Assembly: GCA_947449255.1 (NCBI GenBank)
Contig: CANFQX010000004.1
Span: 124,001-188,000 of the forward strand
Length of the DNA: 64,000 nucleotides
Reading direction: 5' to 3'
Source: Pseudobdellovibrionaceae bacterium
GTDB taxonomy: Bacteria; Bdellovibrionota; Bdellovibrionia; Bdellovibrionales; Bdellovibrionaceae
The translations under genes were made by a program, and so were the position numbers. Shown here in pieces: positions 35,975 to 44,726 of this stretch. The notes under the pieces are model-generated. The model was not told the origin of the DNA, did no database searches, and worked only from the letters and a program-made list of their open reading frames with translations. Each line of letters begins with the position of its first letter. The stretch's first letter is position 1.

Positions 35975-35990
35975 TCCTTTATCAGTAAGT

Positions 35991-36923
35991 TTAAAACCCA
36001 TCCCATTTTATCGAAGACAATGGAAAGTCGATCCAGTCTTCCTTTTCTGGAAAATTTGCTGGTCGAGCCTCGGTCAAACCTTTAAATTTTAAAAAGGCGG
36101 TCAAGGCACAGATGAAGGCTTCAAAAGCATGATTGTTTTCAATCATGAGCTTTACATCCTGATCATAAACAAAGGCAATATTGTGCGCACTTAATGCATT
36201 CAAAATAGCCCTGCGACTTTCATCACCACCAATAGAATGCTTATGAAAAAGCAAATGACTCTTCATAACATGTAAAGATCTTCCTATACGCCAGACAGAC
36301 AACTTTGGATTGACCTCTACACAAGGGGTTCTCATGCGACGATGTAAAAACATCGCGCGCGCCAAAAGTGGCGCGCAGTTCGCCCCCATCGCATGCTGCA
36401 AAACGAAGGGAACTTCAAGTTCATTCGCTAAATACCATTCCACACAGCGTTGAGTGTAGGGTGTAAATAACTTTCTTGGTTTTTTCTTTTTGTGCAACTT
36501 GCGGGTGTAGTCCCACATCCACTGAATATGGGGCTCCTTGCAAGACTCAATGCCAGGACATGGAAGCAAACATCGCAGACAGGCGGGTTGCTGAAAGGGA
36601 ACATCAAAGGCCACAAGCTCCAAGTCGTTATGGTACTGCTCAATCACTTCATGAATTTTAAAATCAGCAGAGTGAACTTCATCACTTTTGATCTTTTCAA
36701 CCAACCGACTCAAAAATATTTTTTTATGTTTGGGATAATATTCTACAATGGCAACACAAGCTTTGTCAGTTTTACCTCCACCCAGAGAAATACCGACAAA
36801 GCGATGCACTCGCCCGGCATGAGAAGTGTCTGACAACTTCAGAACCTTCTCTTTCGGACTATTTTTTTTTAAACTGGATTGACGGGCTTTGCGTCCATCA
36901 CTTGAAATCCGGCCTTTTGGCAT
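35991..36923 (-). CDS. DUF429-like predicted RNase H-fold nuclease
   Basis: 310 residues. After a basic, probably disordered N-terminus (about 1-38) comes an RNase H-like pattern: GISLGGGKTDKACVAIV with repeated strand residues, LVAFDVPF with an Asp, VEVNPKLSVWR, and a C-terminal HAFEAFICALTAFL. A Cys cluster, CLRCLLPCPG, may bind a metal. These points match DUF429 proteins, which are uncharacterised. The ATG lies 55 bases inside the GHMP kinase gene and has GGAGTG in front, so I accept the long overlap. A later start (GTG, 36809) would remove it. Last gene of the Gld-type operon. Confidence 0.62.
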   Translation of the reverse strand: MPKGRISSDGRKARQSSLKKNSPKEKVLKLSDTSHAGRVHRFVGISLGGGKTDKACVAIVEYYPKHKKIFLSRLVEKIKSDEVHSADFKIHEVIEQYHNDLELVAFDVPFQQPACLRCLLPCPGIESCKEPHIQWMWDYTRKLHKKKKPRKLFTPYTQRCVEWYLANELEVPFVLQHAMGANCAPLLARAMFLHRRMRTPCVEVNPKLSVWRIGRSLHVMKSHLLFHKHSIGGDESRRAILNALSAHNIAFVYDQDVKLMIENNHAFEAFICALTAFLKFKGLTEARPANFPEKEDWIDFPLSSIKWDGF

Positions 36924-37864
36924 GCGCTTGCCACTCCTTGCTTATTTTCGGGAGGGCACCAAACCAAAACACAACCGCCGCCCCCGGCTCCACAAATTTT
37001 AACAGCCTCTGCCCCATTCTGCAAAGACAGTTCTGCTAGACGTTCGATCTCAGGACTCGAAAACTCTGGTGCCAAGCGAACTCGAGCTTCATATTCACGA
37101 CGAAACAAAGAACCAATTTCGTTCCAGCGTCCAGTGCGAACTGCCAACTCTGTCTCAATAGCAATTGCTTTTAAGTCACGCAGCGCCTGGAGCGTTGTTT
37201 GATCCTTATTTACCGCATCTTTCATGACTTCAAAATTATTCAATCCTGAATGGTGAGCTTTTCCTGTATAAATAAGCATAAATTTTTCTGCAATCGGAGT
37301 ACTCGACACATTTAAAACTTCTTGCTGAATTCCATTGTAGTCATAATGCAGAATATTCAAACCACCAGATGCTGCAGGGTAATAATCCTGAGTTCCTGTT
37401 GGGGTGTTCAGAATTTCTGCCTCTATATTATGAGCCACTTGAACCATTTGGTGCACATCGCTAAACGGCTTCTCACAATATCTTGCAAATGCTTTCATCA
37501 AACTGATGGTTAAACTTGAACTCCCTCCAAGTCCTCCACCAACGGGACTGTCCGAAGATGTCTTTAATTCAAATCCTCTCAATGGCATCCAGTAGCGCAA
37601 CTGCGTTTGCAAAAGTATCATGCGAGGATCACCGTCTAAGAGAGCATCCATCAAGTTTTCATATTCTTTTCGAATATTTAGATCCAACGACTCAAGCACA
37701 ATTCTTGAGTCACTACGCGGAGTCAGCTCCACCCTAGTGTATACATCTATAGCAACATTGATTGTTGAAGCCCCATTAATAAATAAAAATAAAGGCCACA
37801 AATCTAATGTCCCACCGGCAAGATCAACTCGAGTTGGCGACTGTATATGAATTTTCTGTGACAT
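36869..37864 (-). CDS. GHMP family sugar kinase (HddA-like)
   Basis: 331 residues with the GHMP pattern: an N-terminal SPTRVDLAGGTLD, the ATP-binding PVGGGLGGSSSLTISL near residue 105, and a C-terminal KICGAGGGGCVLVW. The AGGTLD start and total length best fit the D-glycero-alpha-D-manno-heptose-7-phosphate kinase/fucokinase branch rather than galactokinase or mevalonate kinase. It starts at the last base of the DUF4340 gene, so it is part of the same operon as the ABC genes, which is unexpected. The other heptose-like gene here is the HAD protein at 62.5 kb. Confidence 0.75.
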   Translation of the reverse strand: MSQKIHIQSPTRVDLAGGTLDLWPLFLFINGASTINVAIDVYTRVELTPRSDSRIVLESLDLNIRKEYENLMDALLDGDPRMILLQTQLRYWMPLRGFELKTSSDSPVGGGLGGSSSLTISLMKAFARYCEKPFSDVHQMVQVAHNIEAEILNTPTGTQDYYPAASGGLNILHYDYNGIQQEVLNVSSTPIAEKFMLIYTGKAHHSGLNNFEVMKDAVNKDQTTLQALRDLKAIAIETELAVRTGRWNEIGSLFRREYEARVRLAPEFSSPEIERLAELSLQNGAEAVKICGAGGGGCVLVWCPPENKQGVASACQKAGFQVMDAKPVNPV

Positions 37865-38805
37865 TAGTGTTTTTCTTTCCCTTTAGAATTTGAATCAGTT
37901 TTTATTAACTCTTCTTTTTTTAAATGAATAAATTTATCTAAAGCCCCTGGCTCCATCTTTAACAAATAAATTGGTTCAGAGACCTCTGCATATATTTTTA
38001 AATCCTGGGCCTGTCCAATGTCAGCTTTCCAAAGTTTGCCACCCAAATTTAACTCTAAAGAAAATAAGGCCTTTAGTCTAGGCTTAGCTCCTTCAACAAA
38101 GTCCTCTGCTTTTGCATCAGAAATGGACTGCAACATCTCCCGCACTTTGTTTTGATCAAGCATTACTCCAAGATTCGATGCATCTTGCCATTGACCCTCT
38201 TTCATTTTGAGTTCAAGAATGCCAGTGGAATTCTTGAGCTTAAATGTGTCAATTGTGGCGATTCGATGTCTTAAGAATCTTCGATCACGAAACTCTAACG
38301 GTATTTTTTCTAATCGTTGCTGCCAATTAGAACTGACCACCAAAACACGATTTTCACTGTCTCTGCGAACAAAAGTATTTTGTTCGAAATTTTTTCTATT
38401 TGAAATCTGAAAACTCTGTTTTTGTCCTCCCGAAGTTAGAAATGTGATTTTTCCTTCAGGATGATCCAGACCGAAGAGAGACCAATCAATATTGGCTCCC
38501 TCTTTGGCAACTTCAATGATTCTTTCAGTTGCAACACCTTTCAAGAAATCTTCAACGGCCGCATTATCAGCAAAATCATTGAGGGGTTCTAACAGACTCC
38601 ACCCATCAATACTGCGCTTTAGATTTATTTTTTTTAAAGATTTCTCTAAAATAATGGACTCAACCTGATCGTAGTCAACCATCACTAGTCGAGCTTGTTC
38701 TAAGACTTCCTTAGCGGTTTTTTTTTCTTGAAAATATTCAAAAATTGCAAATCCGCCAAATAAAAGCAATGCAAGAACCAGAAGTGATCGCCCTTTTAAT
38801 TTCAT
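37864..38805 (-). CDS. DUF4340 domain membrane-anchored protein
   Basis: 313 residues: an N-terminal membrane helix (about 7-23), then an exported domain with the DUF4340 layout, including DWSLFGLDHPEGKITF and the repeated strand pattern. DUF4340 proteins regularly follow GldG-like genes, as here (the start overlaps the last base of the GldG gene). They are thought to work with the ABC transporter in the envelope. The C-terminus is Lys-rich. Molecular function is not known for the family. Confidence 0.8.
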   Translation of the reverse strand: MKLKGRSLLVLALLLFGGFAIFEYFQEKKTAKEVLEQARLVMVDYDQVESIILEKSLKKINLKRSIDGWSLLEPLNDFADNAAVEDFLKGVATERIIEVAKEGANIDWSLFGLDHPEGKITFLTSGGQKQSFQISNRKNFEQNTFVRRDSENRVLVVSSNWQQRLEKIPLEFRDRRFLRHRIATIDTFKLKNSTGILELKMKEGQWQDASNLGVMLDQNKVREMLQSISDAKAEDFVEGAKPRLKALFSLELNLGGKLWKADIGQAQDLKIYAEVSEPIYLLKMEPGALDKFIHLKKEELIKTDSNSKGKEKH

Positions 38806-40349
38806 TAAGCATTTCTCCTCTTTGTATAAAGTCCAAGACTCACTCCCAACAGCAAAAGGGGAAATGGGATTATAAATGCAAATAGAAAAACTGAAAACTT
38901 TGTTTCAGTCAAAAGAAGTTGGGTCGCCTGAGGTTCTTTTGCTGTAATACTGATCAGGTTCTCTTCCCTTGCAAGCGATGCAATTGAATTCAAAATCAGA
39001 TCGCGATTCAGGTTTTGATAAAGCATCTGGTTCGTCATAAAATCGACATCACCGGCAATGATCAGTGCAAAACTCTTTGCCTTTGAATCATTTTGCCATT
39101 TGCCAGTCACCTGACTTACCAATGAATAACTTCCTCCCAATCCCGTGCCTTTCAAAGACAGGTCGGTAAAGGATTCTGCTTGTGGAGACGTTTTAACAAG
39201 AAACTCAGAGGTTAACCCCTGCATGAGCTCTTTAGAATCTGAGATATTGATAGACTGTGGATAGCGAAATAAAGTCACTTCATTTTGCCCAAATCCTTTG
39301 GTGATGAGATTTGTTGGCGAAAATACTGCACCGACAGTTGGCCCTTGCTTCACGGCTCGTCCAAGCACTGAGTCCACCACATTCACGATATAGTTATTTC
39401 CTAACTCAACCCCAGCTTTTCTTAATAATTTTTCCAAGCCTACTTTGACTTCAGGCTCGATCGCAATGAAAAGGCTACCACCTTTTTTCAAATGGTCTTC
39501 CAAGGCATTCAGCTCAAAATCTTGAAAGGACTCTGACGGCCCAGCAATAATGACCACATCCGCATCGGCTGGAACCACAGCGGTCTGAACAAGTGGCAAT
39601 AACTTCACATTGTAGCTGTTGTTCTCTAACATTGTTTTCAAAGAGTTCAACCCCAAGGCTTCTTTTGGATCCTCAAGATTTTTTTCACCATGGCCAACAA
39701 CAAAATATATATTTTTATTTTGTGTCCGAGTGACCTTCACCAAGGCACTTGTGAATTCTTGTTCATCAATTTTTTCAATGCGATTGCGATGTCCTTGGTA
39801 ATCTAAAAAGACCACTCCACTGCCTTTATCAACACCATAGTCTTTCGAAAGATCAGGCCTTTCATTGACCTCCACAAACTCCAGATGAATTTGTGAGCTG
39901 AGATCTTGATACTTTTTTATCAATTCTCTAAATAGCCGGCGATTTTCTTCATTGCCCTCGACACCCTTTTTATAAAAAAATAAAACCTTAAGATCGGATT
40001 TCAATCCTTTAACCAGCTGCACGGACTGGGGTGACAATGAATTTGTTTGAGCAATTGAAAAGTCCCAGGTCTTAGAATGTTTAATACCTAGATAGTTCAC
40101 AACAATCAAAAGGACTAGCACCATTGAAATGAGCACTCCCATACTCATCCCCTCTTTCGTCGTTTTCATCGAGGCGAATTCTCTAAAAAAATGCCTATCC
40201 CAATAAAGAGTGAGACCCGCAAAAAAGATAGAAAGTCCCAAAGCCAGCCAACAGAATGGGACCCAATCTCCGACAATAGAAAGTATGATACTCAATGAAA
40301 CTAAGGATAAACCTGCAAAAAAAATAGAAATCTTACCTAACTTACTCAT
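38805..40349 (-). CDS. GldG-like ABC transporter auxiliary protein
   Basis: 514 residues. Membrane helices lie at the N-terminus (about 5-45 and a third near 68-86) and at the C-terminus (about 488-508). The exported middle has the GldG/IFT52-like sugar-binding-type fold with VVIIAGPSESFQDFELNALED. It starts one base after the permease stop. GldA-F-G homologues are needed for gliding in Bacteroidetes, but in other phyla the same set is found without gliding, and the transported substrate is unknown. Confidence 0.82.
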   Translation of the reverse strand: MSKLGKISIFFAGLSLVSLSIILSIVGDWVPFCWLALGLSIFFAGLTLYWDRHFFREFASMKTTKEGMSMGVLISMVLVLLIVVNYLGIKHSKTWDFSIAQTNSLSPQSVQLVKGLKSDLKVLFFYKKGVEGNEENRRLFRELIKKYQDLSSQIHLEFVEVNERPDLSKDYGVDKGSGVVFLDYQGHRNRIEKIDEQEFTSALVKVTRTQNKNIYFVVGHGEKNLEDPKEALGLNSLKTMLENNSYNVKLLPLVQTAVVPADADVVIIAGPSESFQDFELNALEDHLKKGGSLFIAIEPEVKVGLEKLLRKAGVELGNNYIVNVVDSVLGRAVKQGPTVGAVFSPTNLITKGFGQNEVTLFRYPQSINISDSKELMQGLTSEFLVKTSPQAESFTDLSLKGTGLGGSYSLVSQVTGKWQNDSKAKSFALIIAGDVDFMTNQMLYQNLNRDLILNSIASLAREENLISITAKEPQATQLLLTETKFSVFLFAFIIPFPLLLLGVSLGLYTKRRNA

Positions 40350-40350
40350 A

Positions 40351-41124
40351 TTATCTCCAACGAGAGGATTCGATTACACGCTCTGCTAAAAAGCAGAACA
40401 AAACGATGATGCTGCCAAAGAATATCAATCCATTCGTTCGGATGGTGCCCTCGACTAAACTTGAAAGATGAGAGCTTAAAGATACATGCTCGAAAAACTT
40501 TCGGCCAGCTTCACTATCGACAACTTCAGCACCAATGCCAACAAACCATATTGAAATATTGAGGACCACTGAGGTCACATAGGCAATCAGACTGTTTTCA
40601 GTGAGTGACGAACAGAATAAATCCATGGCGGTATAGACGGCACCAAGTAAGAATACACCAAAAAATGCAATGAACAGGGGACCCCAGAAAATTTTAGCCA
40701 AAAATGAAGTCACCAAGGGATAAACGAAGGCAATAAGGATTAACCCCAAGACAGCCCCCATTGCAGCTAAATATTTCCCAAGAACAATTTGAAAAGATGT
40801 GACCGGAGAAGTCATCAGTAAATCAAAGGTTCGCATTTTTTTTTCTTCTGAAAAAAGCTTCATTGTTAAAGCAGGAATCACAATGATCAGCATTAAATTT
40901 AAATAGGAAACCTGACGCAAAAAAACGCCGTAATGTATATTCAACTGATTAACTGAAACACCCTGCTGCATAACATAATTCATAAGCAGCTTTGCAAAAA
41001 GGTCTAACTGAATCGGATAGACCCAGCTAAAAACCACGCTTAGTAAAAAACAAATCACCCAAAATGTGGGTGCAAAAACAAAGCCTTTGAATTCCTTTTG
41101 AAAGATTGTCAAAATGCCAATCAT
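40351..41124 (-). CDS. ABC transporter permease, GldF/NosY-like
   Basis: 257 residues with six hydrophobic segments. It carries the ABC-2 permease signature region FSEEKKMRTFDLLMTSPVTSFQIVLGKY in the first cytoplasmic loop after helix 2. It overlaps the ATPase gene by four bases (ATGA) and is followed by the GldG-like gene. Together they form one export or remodelling complex in the inner membrane. Confidence 0.86.
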   Translation of the reverse strand: MIGILTIFQKEFKGFVFAPTFWVICFLLSVVFSWVYPIQLDLFAKLLMNYVMQQGVSVNQLNIHYGVFLRQVSYLNLMLIIVIPALTMKLFSEEKKMRTFDLLMTSPVTSFQIVLGKYLAAMGAVLGLILIAFVYPLVTSFLAKIFWGPLFIAFFGVFLLGAVYTAMDLFCSSLTENSLIAYVTSVVLNISIWFVGIGAEVVDSEAGRKFFEHVSLSSHLSSLVEGTIRTNGLIFFGSIIVLFCFLAERVIESSRWR

Positions 41125-42080
41125 ATTTCTACTCCGTTTTTTAAATTCTCTTTTGTCGCTTGACCGTAGGTGAGTTTAATAAACACATCTTCCAAATCTA
41201 GTTTTGTTGGAGTGAATTCCAAAAGGCCAAGCCCCTTTGCAACCAAACAAGCTGAAATGGCTTCGATAACATCATCACCACCCTGCAATGAAATTTCCCA
41301 TTCTTTTTGATTGGAGCCCTCTTTAACAGACAGAATCTGCGGAATACTGGAAAGAATTGAAATCATATCCAACACATCTTTCCTTGTCCTGATTTGCAAT
41401 CGACGCTGTCCTTTCTCCATCATTGCCAAACTATGGATACTGTCTTGTGCAACAATTTTGCCATTATTTATGATAATGATTTTTTCACAGGTGGCTTGTA
41501 CTTCGGGCAGAACATGGGTTGATAATATAATCGTGTGCTGACCTTTCAGGGCTTTAATCAAATCTCGAATCTCTGCAACTTGTTTTGGATCCAGTCCAAC
41601 TGTGGGCTCATCTAATATTAAGACTTCTGGGTCAGAAACAATGGCCTGGGCGATTCCGACTCGTTGCTTAAAACCTTTAGATAAGTGATGAATCAACCTT
41701 GTCTGAACGTCACCAAGATTAGTTTTCTCTATAGAATTTTTAACAAAACTTTTTATTTTATCTTTCGACACACCTTTTAATGCGGCCACATATTCAAGAT
41801 AATCACGCACATACATATCCCCGTAAACAGGGGGCGTTTCTGGTAAATATCCAATACGTTTTTTGACTTCAATTGGACTTTCAAAGACATCAAATCCAGC
41901 AACAGAAGCCTGGCCACTGCTTGGAGCCATAAAGCCGGTGATGATTTTCATCGTCGTTGATTTTCCGGCTCCGTTTGGGCCGAGAAAGCCCACAACATCA
42001 CCCTTATTCACCGTGAAATTTAAATGATCTATCGCGCGTCTGGGACCGAAATCCTTGGTGAGATCTTTGACTTGAATCAT
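41121..42080 (-). CDS. ABC transporter ATP-binding protein, GldA-like
   Basis: 319 residues. Walker A GPNGAGKST, the signature LSKGFKQRVGIAQ, Walker B VLILDEPTVGLDP and the switch His in ILSTHVLPE are all intact. A C-terminal extension of ~100 residues is usual for the GldA/CcmA-like group. Two ATGs are in frame; the one at 42080 has AAGGAG at the right distance, while 42086 is too close. First gene of a six-gene operon that runs to 35991 with overlaps or one-base gaps throughout. A promoter is readable just upstream. Confidence 0.92.
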   Translation of the reverse strand: MIQVKDLTKDFGPRRAIDHLNFTVNKGDVVGFLGPNGAGKSTTMKIITGFMAPSSGQASVAGFDVFESPIEVKKRIGYLPETPPVYGDMYVRDYLEYVAALKGVSKDKIKSFVKNSIEKTNLGDVQTRLIHHLSKGFKQRVGIAQAIVSDPEVLILDEPTVGLDPKQVAEIRDLIKALKGQHTIILSTHVLPEVQATCEKIIIINNGKIVAQDSIHSLAMMEKGQRRLQIRTRKDVLDMISILSSIPQILSVKEGSNQKEWEISLQGGDDVIEAISACLVAKGLGLLEFTPTKLDLEDVFIKLTYGQATKENLKNGVEI

Positions 42081-42108
42081 AATCATTTCTCCTTGATAGA
42101 TTGGAGAA

Positions 42109-42136
42109 ATTTTAGCCCGCGGTGAAATTCAGTCAA
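42109..42136 (-). promoter_or_regulatory. Sigma-70-type promoter of the Gld-type operon
   Basis: On the minus strand TTGACT, 16 bases, TAAAAT, ending about 28 bases before the ATPase start. Confidence 0.6.
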
Positions 42137-42142
42137 GTAGGG

Positions 42143-43417
42143 TCACACTTGACGCAAAGAAAAATGAAAGGTCTTTTCAGAATGATAAGTGACTCGTCCA
42201 AGTCGATCGCCTTTGATCGGCCTCACAAAGCGGCATTCAACAATGACGATGGCAACTTTCTGCCCCACCATGAAAGATTTTGAAGCCAAAGACTCTTTTG
42301 CCAGCCATGCGGCCACATCCTGTATTTCATTGACCGGAACTTCTTGCTGTCGCTCTCTGTGAATAATGGCATGCGCACCTGGATAGTCCTTCAGATGCAG
42401 CCAATAATCCCAAGCCTTAGCCTGTCTCAGCAATGCTAAATTATCAGCCGCTGACTTTCCACAATAGGCCAAGGCACCAGATTCTAATTCAAGCTTTCTT
42501 CCTCGGGCCTTTGCTTTGTGCATGAGATCAACAAGTTTCTGCGGCCCTCTTCCATTCTTTGAGCTTTTGTATTGGGCCTTTTCTAAGTCCGCGATTTCGA
42601 CACTAAGCTCTTCCAACCGCTCTCTGGCGCCCTCTTTTTTTCCGACAATTTGCTTAGCCTTGGTAAAACAATTTTCAATATTCCAAGAAAGGGAGTGATT
42701 GGCGTCGACAAAGGCCTGCAATTTCTCCGGCACATCAAGATGGCCGTGTGTTTTCAGAAAGTCCCCAGATTCCAACCAGGGTATTTCCTTCTTTTCAAAA
42801 AGCTGCTTTTCAATTTCATTGAGTGCTTTTTTCTTTTTTTCTAGGTCCTTTTGACGTTGCTTTTCCCACTGCGCAACAGGGTCCAAGGAAGATCGCTTTA
42901 CTCCACCTTGTTGCTCCTCAAGCCACTCGCTATAAATTGCCTCCATAGATCTTGGCTCAGGAGGATTCTCAACATTTGGAGGTTCACTAAGATCTAAAGG
43001 TTTAGCCCAGGAAATATGCTTCCCTTCCGCGCTGACCAAAAGATTGCATTGCCTGGGAATTAAGCGGATTTCCAATTCACACTCTACATGTGTATTTTTG
43101 AGAATCAATTTAACTAGACGTCCCCATTTTTCCTCTACACGAATATCCACAACGTACAAATTGCGGGCATGAGAGTTTAAAAAAAGCCCCACGGGTTTTG
43201 GCTTAGGGCCCTTCTTAAAGGGGTTGCTTTTTTCAAACAATAAAATCATGGGCGAGTTTGGAACCAAGTCTAAAATCAGCCATTTCGCGGCTTCACGATG
43301 AAACCCTAAGGCTAGACCGCGATCACTGACTAACACCTCTTGAAGCAGAGCGCCTACTAGTTGCGGTTTAAATGTACTGACAAAGGTCTGAAGTTCAGAC
43401 TGAGTTAGAGCTTTCAT
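42143..43417 (-). CDS. NFACT family protein (RqcH-like), short form
   Basis: 424 residues. The C-terminal ~100 residues are a clear NFACT-R domain: GALAYCGKSAADNLALLRQ, then DYWLHLKDYPGAHAIIHR. A central coiled coil (about 185-215 and 255-310) and an N-terminal NFACT-N-like part precede it. RqcH binds stalled 50S subunits and adds alanine tails; others in the family were called fibronectin-binding proteins. RqcH is usually near 550-570 residues, and here the N-terminal and middle domains are shortened by over 100, so the tailing role is uncertain. It has no operon partner. Confidence 0.78.
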   Translation of the reverse strand: MKALTQSELQTFVSTFKPQLVGALLQEVLVSDRGLALGFHREAAKWLILDLVPNSPMILLFEKSNPFKKGPKPKPVGLFLNSHARNLYVVDIRVEEKWGRLVKLILKNTHVECELEIRLIPRQCNLLVSAEGKHISWAKPLDLSEPPNVENPPEPRSMEAIYSEWLEEQQGGVKRSSLDPVAQWEKQRQKDLEKKKKALNEIEKQLFEKKEIPWLESGDFLKTHGHLDVPEKLQAFVDANHSLSWNIENCFTKAKQIVGKKEGARERLEELSVEIADLEKAQYKSSKNGRGPQKLVDLMHKAKARGRKLELESGALAYCGKSAADNLALLRQAKAWDYWLHLKDYPGAHAIIHRERQQEVPVNEIQDVAAWLAKESLASKSFMVGQKVAIVIVECRFVRPIKGDRLGRVTYHSEKTFHFSLRQV

Positions 43418-43462
43418 AGTTCATATTCTTTCATCCTTTGGGCTAATTTTCTATGAAGAAAC

Positions 43463-43489
43463 TCAGGTTTCTTTCTAAACCTCCGATAA
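43463..43489 (+). promoter_or_regulatory. Possible FliA-type promoter of the 89-residue gene
   Basis: TCAGGTTT, 11 bases, TCCGATAA: 6 of 8 and 7 of 8 against TAAAGTTT-N11-GCCGATAA at exact spacing. The predicted start lies within a few bases of the ATG at 43499, which would make the message leaderless. Confidence 0.45.
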
Positions 43490-43498
43490 AAAAACAAT

Positions 43499-43768
43499 AT
43501 GCAACAAGACTATTTAATAAAATTAATGATGACCCAGCTTAAAGAAACTTCCAATATGCGAGAAAATTCATCGGAATTCTTGCGAAAGATAATCAGTATC
43601 TACACACTTCATTTACTCAGAGCAGGAAATATTCCTACTCATTTCTTTGATGAAGTGATGCATGATATTGAAGCCGAAGTTGTTGAAATCTATCGAAAGA
43701 AAACCTACGGTCATTTGACCCTCGAGGAGTTTCGCCGGCACAACTTTAAAACGAAACGCGACAGTTAG
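43499..43768 (+). CDS. Small soluble protein, 89 residues, unknown
   Basis: The protein is predicted largely helical and charged (SEFLRKIISIYTLHLLRAGN, then HLTLEEFRRHNFKTKRDS), with no membrane segment. I know no family. No ribosome binding site stands before the ATG at 43499. ATGs at 43526 and 43529 are alternatives, also without one. The possible FliA-type promoter ends ten bases before 43499, which would fit leaderless translation. It converges on the methyltransferase gene. Confidence 0.55.
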   Translation: MQQDYLIKLMMTQLKETSNMRENSSEFLRKIISIYTLHLLRAGNIPTHFFDEVMHDIEAEVVEIYRKKTYGHLTLEEFRRHNFKTKRDS

Positions 43769-43769
43769 A

Positions 43770-43806
43770 AATTAAATTCAGAGGGCAAGACAAATAGACC
43801 TCTGAA
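43770..43806 (-). terminator. Probable terminator of the RNA methyltransferase gene
   Basis: An 8-bp perfect stem (TTCAGAGG at 43777-43784 with 43799-43806), a 14-base loop, then TTTAATTTCT on the minus strand. It starts 15 bases after the stop. Confidence 0.55.
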
Positions 43807-43820
43807 GTCGGAAAAATAAT

Positions 43821-44717
43821 CTAGGTCTTCGTGCTCACTTTTTCAATAGTAGAAAAGTAAAGTGGCCCAAAGCCGCATTGATCGGGCAAAAACAAAGTGC
43901 CAAACTCAGTTTTTTCTCCGCCAACACCTAAATGAGACGGTAACACTTTCACAGAGTCTTTTTTCTTTTTAATCAGTTTTCGAATGACATCGTCATTTTC
44001 CACCGGACTGATAGAGCAAGTTGAATAAACGATCCTTCCTCCAAATTTCACCGCAAGCAGAGCAGAACACAAGAGTGAATATTGACGAACTGCTAAATGC
44101 TCAGTCCGACGAGGACTCCACTCTTTCTGTGCTTGTGCATTTTCAAGAATGTGACGTTCCCCTGAACAGGGAGCATCCAAGAGAATTCGATCAAATCCAC
44201 CAGGATCTTTAAGTCCAAACTGAATTCCATCTTTTCCTGAAATCCAAACTCGATCACGAATTGAACGTGGGACGTACTGTTGAATGACTTTTTTTAATCT
44301 GTCTCTTCGCTCTGGGGATAAGTCATTGCAAATTATTTCGCCAGCCTCAGCTAGATTTTCAATCAAGACCAAGCTTTTTCCACCTGGAGCTGCACACATA
44401 TCCAAAACTCGATCACCCGCTTGCACTTCAAGGGCCCGGGCTACCACAACACTTGCTGGATCCATGATATATATATCTAGCAATTCATCTGGATTTCTTT
44501 GTGGATGAACCGCATTTTGCTCTGAAATCCAATGACAACCAGGAAGCTCCGAACGCAGAGGTAAGGCCTTCCATTCCCGAGACTCCCCTTCTGATTTGCT
44601 TAGCTGATTCAATCTAGCCACTTGCAATTCTTTGGTTTGCAAGGCCATAAAAAGTTCTGCCCAACGGGCACCGTAAACTTTTTCAAAGTATGTATAAAAG
44701 GGATGTTGAATTTCCAT
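43821..44717 (-). CDS. NOL1/NOP2/Sun-type RNA m5C methyltransferase
   Basis: 298 residues with the Sun-family core: the SAM-binding DMCAAPGGKSLVL, motif IV LLDAPCSGERHIL, and the catalytic-Cys motif VYSTCSISPVENDD. It methylates cytosine-5 in RNA, probably rRNA. The SGERH form of motif IV is closer to eukaryotic NSUN3/NSUN4-like proteins than to E. coli RsmB, and no NusB-like RNA-binding domain precedes it. The start lies 9 bases after the carbonic anhydrase gene, so they may be co-transcribed. Confidence 0.85.
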   Translation of the reverse strand: MEIQHPFYTYFEKVYGARWAELFMALQTKELQVARLNQLSKSEGESREWKALPLRSELPGCHWISEQNAVHPQRNPDELLDIYIMDPASVVVARALEVQAGDRVLDMCAAPGGKSLVLIENLAEAGEIICNDLSPERRDRLKKVIQQYVPRSIRDRVWISGKDGIQFGLKDPGGFDRILLDAPCSGERHILENAQAQKEWSPRRTEHLAVRQYSLLCSALLAVKFGGRIVYSTCSISPVENDDVIRKLIKKKKDSVKVLPSHLGVGGEKTEFGTLFLPDQCGFGPLYFSTIEKVSTKT

Positions 44718-44726
44718 AGGGAATAA

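Noticed and set aside
36869-36923. The 55-base overlap as a sign of a wrong start in the DUF429-like gene
   Set aside because: A ribosome binding site precedes the long start inside the kinase gene. The shorter GTG start remains possible but is not better supported.
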